From the NCBI GenBank assembly GCA_028287885.1, contig JAQBOT010000016.1, positions 1 through 11,628 on the forward strand: a stretch of 11,628 nt of DNA, given 5' to 3'. The stretch comes from Pedobacter sp. (GTDB lineage Bacteria; Bacteroidota; Bacteroidia; Sphingobacteriales; Sphingobacteriaceae). Within the stretch, counting starts at the first letter, position 1. The number at the start of each line of letters is the position of its first letter. The position numbers and the translations under genes were made by a program. Shown piece after piece: positions 7,753-11,628 of the stretch. The notes under the pieces are model-generated. The model saw only the letters and a list, made by a program, of their open reading frames with translations, was not told where the DNA came from and did no database searches.

Positions 7753-9147
7753 ATGGAAATCGTTATTCCTGAAAAAGAGTCGGCGCCGGATTCCGGTAGC
7801 CCGAAGCGTCTTGTATTATCTAAACCTAGGCTATCCAGTGCTCAAATATTTAACATGAGCATGGGATTCTTTGGTATTCAGTTTGGTTTTGCATTACAGA
7901 ATGGTAATGCTTCCCGAATACTGCAGACATTCGGTGCAGATGTGGAGCACCTATCCTTATTCTGGTTGGCAGCCCCTTTAACGGGTATGATCGTGCAGCC
8001 GATAATCGGGCACTATAGCGACAGAACCTGGAACAAGTTCGGTAGAAGACGGCCATACTTCATGGTTGGCGCAATCTTAACAGCAATTGCGCTAATACTG
8101 ATGCCAAATTCTGCGATGATGGCTAGCCTGATGCCACCAATAATTATAGGTGCGGGTATGCTGATGATTATGGATGCTTCAATGAACGTAGCCATGGAAC
8201 CTTTTCGTGCTTTGGTGGCAGATAAGTTGCCAGAAAGCCAAAGGAGCTATGGTTTTTCCATGCAAACATTTCTGATTGGCTCAGGTGCCATTGCCGGCTC
8301 CTGGTTGCCGTATATTCTTTCGGAATATGCCGGCGTTTCCAAAGTTGCTGCACAAGGGCAAATTCCGCATAACGTGATCTATTCATTCTATGTGGGTGCA
8401 GCCATCTTAATCTCAACGATTTTATACACCGTACTTACTACAAAAGAGTATCCGCCGGAGGAAATGGATAGCTACCACACAGGTCCAGCCGTTGAAGAAG
8501 GCAAGGGGCTATGGTCCATTTTAAAAGATTTTTCAGATATGCCATTAACCATGAAGCAGCTCGGCCTGGTCCAATTCTTCTCCTGGTTCGCATTGTTCTC
8601 CATGTGGGTGTTCACAACGCCGGCAATAGCACAGCATATCTACAAAGTACTTCCAGGCGACACCTCCTCTGAAAGATTTGCAGATGCAGCCAATTGGGTG
8701 AGTTTTCTGTTTGGGATCTATAATGGTGTTTCCGCCGTTTATGCCTTGATCTTGCCCACAATTGCTAAAGCGACCAGCCGCAAGGTTGCACATGCTTTTT
8801 CATTGCTTGCAGGTGGAGCAGGGTTATTATCAATCTACTTCATCAGCAACCCAGATTACTTGATCTATTCGATGATCGGAATCGGACTTGCTTGGGGTAG
8901 TATTTTATCTATGCCGTATGCAATACTTTCCAGTTCTATCCCACCACGTAAAATGGGGGTGTATATGGGGATTTTCAACTTCTTTATTACGATGCCACAG
9001 ATCATTAACGGTTTTTTTGGCGGTTTGATCGTGAAGAAATTTTATCATGGTGAAGCAATTTATGCCATTGTACTTGCAGGGATATTCATGATCCTCGGTG
9101 CAATATCCGTGCTGTACATTCAAAGTAATAAAGAGAAGACGATATGA
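7753..9147 (+). CDS. MFS sugar transporter, SLC45/sucrose-transporter-like (probable maltose importer)
   Basis: This 464-residue inner-membrane protein has about 12 predicted hydrophobic helices, a polar N-terminal tail of about 28 residues and a hydrophilic central loop (about 231-260) between helices 6 and 7. The cytoplasmic loop after helix 2 carries QPIIGHYSDR and FGRRRP (82-101), the form of MFS motif A seen in the SLC45, plant sucrose-transporter and GPH-type groups. MEPFRALVAD (148-157) and VQFFSWFALF (273-282) also match those groups. It probably imports maltose or short maltodextrins with protons or another cation. Its neighbours support this: the enzymes before and after make maltose outside the cytoplasm, while the GH65 phosphorylase and PgmB that use it are cytoplasmic. 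The start is 10 nt after the previous stop in an A/T-rich region with no Shine-Dalgarno. The stop overlaps the next start by four bases (ATGA). Confidence 0.88.
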   Translation: MEIVIPEKESAPDSGSPKRLVLSKPRLSSAQIFNMSMGFFGIQFGFALQNGNASRILQTFGADVEHLSLFWLAAPLTGMIVQPIIGHYSDRTWNKFGRRRPYFMVGAILTAIALILMPNSAMMASLMPPIIIGAGMLMIMDASMNVAMEPFRALVADKLPESQRSYGFSMQTFLIGSGAIAGSWLPYILSEYAGVSKVAAQGQIPHNVIYSFYVGAAILISTILYTVLTTKEYPPEEMDSYHTGPAVEEGKGLWSILKDFSDMPLTMKQLGLVQFFSWFALFSMWVFTTPAIAQHIYKVLPGDTSSERFADAANWVSFLFGIYNGVSAVYALILPTIAKATSRKVAHAFSLLAGGAGLLSIYFISNPDYLIYSMIGIGLAWGSILSMPYAILSSSIPPRKMGVYMGIFNFFITMPQIINGFFGGLIVKKFYHGEAIYAIVLAGIFMILGAISVLYIQSNKEKTI

Positions 9148-11628
9148 GGAATATCTATTTTCTGCTGTTCATTTTTACCCTTACTGCAACTGCCTGCCGG
9201 AAAGCTAATCCGGGAACTGAAAACCAAACTCCAGTTGTTGTTACGCCAGTTAGCCAGGTTGGCCTAATTACAACTTCCGCGCAATTCCCTACAGCAGATG
9301 ATACTTTCGTTCTAACCTTTGATGCCACTAAAGGCAATGCCGCCTTTATGGGAAAGGGTGGCGATATTTACATCTATACCGGCGTCATAACCGATAAAAG
9401 TACCGGACCTACAGACTGGAAGTATGTAAAAAGTCTGTCCTTCAATGCCCCGGATGCTGCAGCAAAAATGACGGCTGCAGGAACCAACAAATACCAGATT
9501 TCACTTAATCCAAGAAGTTATTACGGCGTACCTGCCTCAGAAAAGATTCTAAAGCTTGTTATGCTTTTCCGCAGTGGCGATGGTGGCATTAAAGCCGCCA
9601 ATACCGATGGCTCAGATATATTCTTGCCTCTATTTGAAGCTAACAAGCTTAATGTAGCTTTTACAGCTCCAGAGTTCCAACCAACATATATTCCAACACC
9701 TGTAATCAGCGCGAAGATGCTTGGTGATGAGCTGGAAGTAAGTGCTGTATCTTCTAATTCGGCTAAGTTAAGCCTTTCATTGAATGGAACCGAATTCGCT
9801 GCGGCAACTACAGCTACATCGATTACTGGCAAGGTAAAGATTACTGCTCCCGGTAATCAAGAGGTCAAGATCACAGCGAATGATGGAAGTAGCTCCGTTG
9901 AAAATACATTTACTTTTGTGCTTACAGGCGCTGCAGAAGTTGCAGACTTACCAGCAGGAGCAAAGGAAGGGGTTGTTTTTATAAATGGTGGCCAATCGGC
10001 GATTGTAACGCTATTTGCACCTGAAAAACAAAGTATCTATGTTGTTGGAGATTTCAACAACTGGCAGCCATCTACAGATCAGTTCCTGAAAAAGACACCA
10101 GACGGGAAAACCTGGTGGACACAAATTGATCACCTGGACGCACAGAAAGCGTATGGCTATCAGTTTGTAGTGGACGGCAAAATCAAGGTTGCTGACCCAT
10201 ACGCAGAGATTCAACTGGATCCTGATAACGATCCAAGTATCCCTGCAGCCAATTATCCGAATATACCAGCCTACCCCTCTGGGAAAACAACAGGAATAAT
10301 AAGTGTAATGCAAGCCAGTCAACCAAGCTATTCTTTTAAGAATACTTCCTTTCAGCGCCCGGAAAAGAATAAACTTGTTGTTTATGAACTGCATTTACGC
10401 GACTTTCTTAAGAACGACAATTACAGCACACTTACAGATACTTTATCTTATCTAACGCGTTTGGGCGTCAATGCTATCGAGCTGATGCCGGTAACGGAAT
10501 TTGAAGGCAATTCCAGCTGGGGATATAACGTGTCCTTTTACTTTGCCCCAGACAAGGCTTACGGCAACAAGGTAGCATTACAACGCTTTATAGATGAATG
10601 CCACAGTCGAGGAATTGCCGTGATTATGGATATGGTATTGAACCACTCTTTCGGCCAATCACCGATGGTGCAGATGTATTTCGACCCGGCTACGGGCAAG
10701 CCAACGGCGAATAGTCCCTGGTTCAATCCCGATCCTACGCATCCATTTAATGTGGGATACGATTTCAATCATGAAAGCCAAGCCACCAAATCCTTTGTAA
10801 AGAATGTCTTGAAGTTTTGGATGCAACAGTATAAAATCGATGGCTACCGCTTTGATCTTTCAAAAGGATTCACACAAACCAATTCTGGCACCTCTGATGC
10901 AAGTGTTTCAGCATGGGGCAACTACGATGCAAGCCGGATTGCAATTTGGAAGGACTACAACAACTACATCAAGAGCATAGATCCAAATAACTTCTATGTT
11001 ATTTTGGAGCATTTCGCCGCAGACAATGAAGAAAAGGAATTAGCCGATCAGGGGATGATGCTTTGGAACAATGTTAATGGCAGCATGAATGAATCCACCA
11101 TGGGATGGGTTGGTACTTCAGATTTCTCCAGAGCATTCTTCGGTACACATGGATTTACCAGTGGGCAAAACCTGGTTACCTATATGCAAAGCCATGATGA
11201 GGAGCGCACGATGGTTAAAAATTTGGCCTATGGAAATAGTTCGGGGTCGTACAATGTGAAAACGCTTGCTACTGCACTGAAACGCGAGGAACAAATCGCT
11301 GCCTTCCTTTTTGCTGTTCCAGGTCCGAAGATGATCTGGCAGTTTCAAGAACTCGGTTACGATGTGGGCATCAATGAGAATGGGAGAACGGGCGAGAAGC
11401 CGATACACTGGGAATATTTTCAACAAACCCAAAGGCGTGCATTATTCAATGCGTATGCTAAATTCATCAGCCTAAAGAAGAATAACACTGTATTCAATAG
11501 CACGAACATACGTTTCGGGGTCAATAGTGCCACCAAATATATTCAGCTTACCGATGCAACCAACACGGTGTTTGTAATTGGCAACTTCGATGTGGTTAAT
11601 CATACAACAAACATTGATCTGGGTACAG
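9144..11628 (+). CDS. Modular CBM48-GH13 amylase/pullulanase-like lipoprotein (3' end outside the window)
   Basis: The frame is open from the ATG at 9144 to the window edge, 828 codons with no stop. Residues 1-17 are a lipoprotein signal peptide; the lipobox TATAC places the lipidated cysteine at C18. Residues about 33-165 form an unrecognised beta-rich module (YIYTG 76-80, DWKYV 91-95, FRSGDG 142-147) that may bind starch. Residues about 182-265 look like an Ig-fold domain. Residues about 276-385 form a CBM48/E-set domain (VVGDFNNW at 300-307). The GH13 barrel follows from about 410 (KLVVYELHLRDF). Motifs are DMVLNH (496-501), GYRFDLSKG (567-575, nucleophile D571), ILEHF (620-624, acid/base E622) and MQSHDEER (681-688, D685). 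A CBM48 before the barrel is typical of pullulanase, isoamylase and branching-type enzymes, so it may attack branched alpha-glucans. The C-terminal beta domain has begun when the window ends. It may fill the SusG-like role of first attack on starch, but its layout differs from SusG. Confidence 0.9.
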   Translation, partial: MRNIYFLLFIFTLTATACRKANPGTENQTPVVVTPVSQVGLITTSAQFPTADDTFVLTFDATKGNAAFMGKGGDIYIYTGVITDKSTGPTDWKYVKSLSFNAPDAAAKMTAAGTNKYQISLNPRSYYGVPASEKILKLVMLFRSGDGGIKAANTDGSDIFLPLFEANKLNVAFTAPEFQPTYIPTPVISAKMLGDELEVSAVSSNSAKLSLSLNGTEFAAATTATSITGKVKITAPGNQEVKITANDGSSSVENTFTFVLTGAAEVADLPAGAKEGVVFINGGQSAIVTLFAPEKQSIYVVGDFNNWQPSTDQFLKKTPDGKTWWTQIDHLDAQKAYGYQFVVDGKIKVADPYAEIQLDPDNDPSIPAANYPNIPAYPSGKTTGIISVMQASQPSYSFKNTSFQRPEKNKLVVYELHLRDFLKNDNYSTLTDTLSYLTRLGVNAIELMPVTEFEGNSSWGYNVSFYFAPDKAYGNKVALQRFIDECHSRGIAVIMDMVLNHSFGQSPMVQMYFDPATGKPTANSPWFNPDPTHPFNVGYDFNHESQATKSFVKNVLKFWMQQYKIDGYRFDLSKGFTQTNSGTSDASVSAWGNYDASRIAIWKDYNNYIKSIDPNNFYVILEHFAADNEEKELADQGMMLWNNVNGSMNESTMGWVGTSDFSRAFFGTHGFTSGQNLVTYMQSHDEERTMVKNLAYGNSSGSYNVKTLATALKREEQIAAFLFAVPGPKMIWQFQELGYDVGINENGRTGEKPIHWEYFQQTQRRALFNAYAKFISLKKNNTVFNSTNIRFGVNSATKYIQLTDATNTVFVIGNFDVVNHTTNIDLGT

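Noticed and set aside
9521..9832. Minus-strand open frames across the 9155-11432 region, as if this stretch were non-coding on the + strand.
   Set aside because: The + strand holds one continuous 828-codon frame with a lipobox, CBM48 and all four GH13 motifs. The antisense frames are its shadows.
1..11628. CRISPR arrays, tRNA or rRNA genes, insertion sequences, attachment sites, and a transcriptional regulator such as SusR or LacI type.
   Set aside because: I saw no repeat-spacer pattern, RNA gene fold, transposase, terminal inverted repeats or regulator coding frame. All long + strand frames are assigned to the starch pathway.

Overview
The window is part of a polysaccharide utilisation locus for starch and maltodextrin from a member of the Bacteroidota, most likely a Sphingobacteriaceae relative such as Pedobacter. 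The taxon is inferred from the SusD-type C-terminus, the SusE-like lipoprotein, A-rich start regions without strong Shine-Dalgarno sequences, and moderate base composition. Every supported gene lies on the + strand, and no stretch over 300 bases lacks a gene.

Region 1 (1-1104) is the end of the glycan capture module. It holds the last codons of a SusD-like protein (1-27), a SusE-like starch-binding lipoprotein (45-1058), and a strong intrinsic terminator (1069-1104).

Region 2 (1149-11628) is a tightly packed processing operon. In order it encodes a periplasmic GH13 cyclomaltodextrinase/neopullulanase-like enzyme, beta-phosphoglucomutase, a GH65 maltose phosphorylase, a second exported GH13 enzyme, an SLC45/sucrose-transporter-like MFS permease, and a modular CBM48-GH13 lipoprotein that runs off the right edge. 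Three of the five junctions overlap (TAATG once, ATGA twice) and the other two gaps are 17 and 10 nt, so one transcript with translational coupling is likely.

The genes fit one pathway. Outer-membrane proteins bind starch and exported GH13 enzymes cut it to maltose and short dextrins. The MFS permease carries these into the cytoplasm. GH65 phosphorylase splits maltose with phosphate into glucose and beta-glucose-1-phosphate, and PgmB converts the latter to glucose-6-phosphate. This differs from the classical Bacteroides thetaiotaomicron Sus locus, where SusB hydrolyses oligosaccharides in the periplasm.

Nothing here looks like a wholly new system. The points worth a second look are the terminator that splits the locus, the weak surface-export signal on the last lipoprotein, the unrecognised N-terminal modules of that protein, and the division of work among three very different GH13 enzymes.
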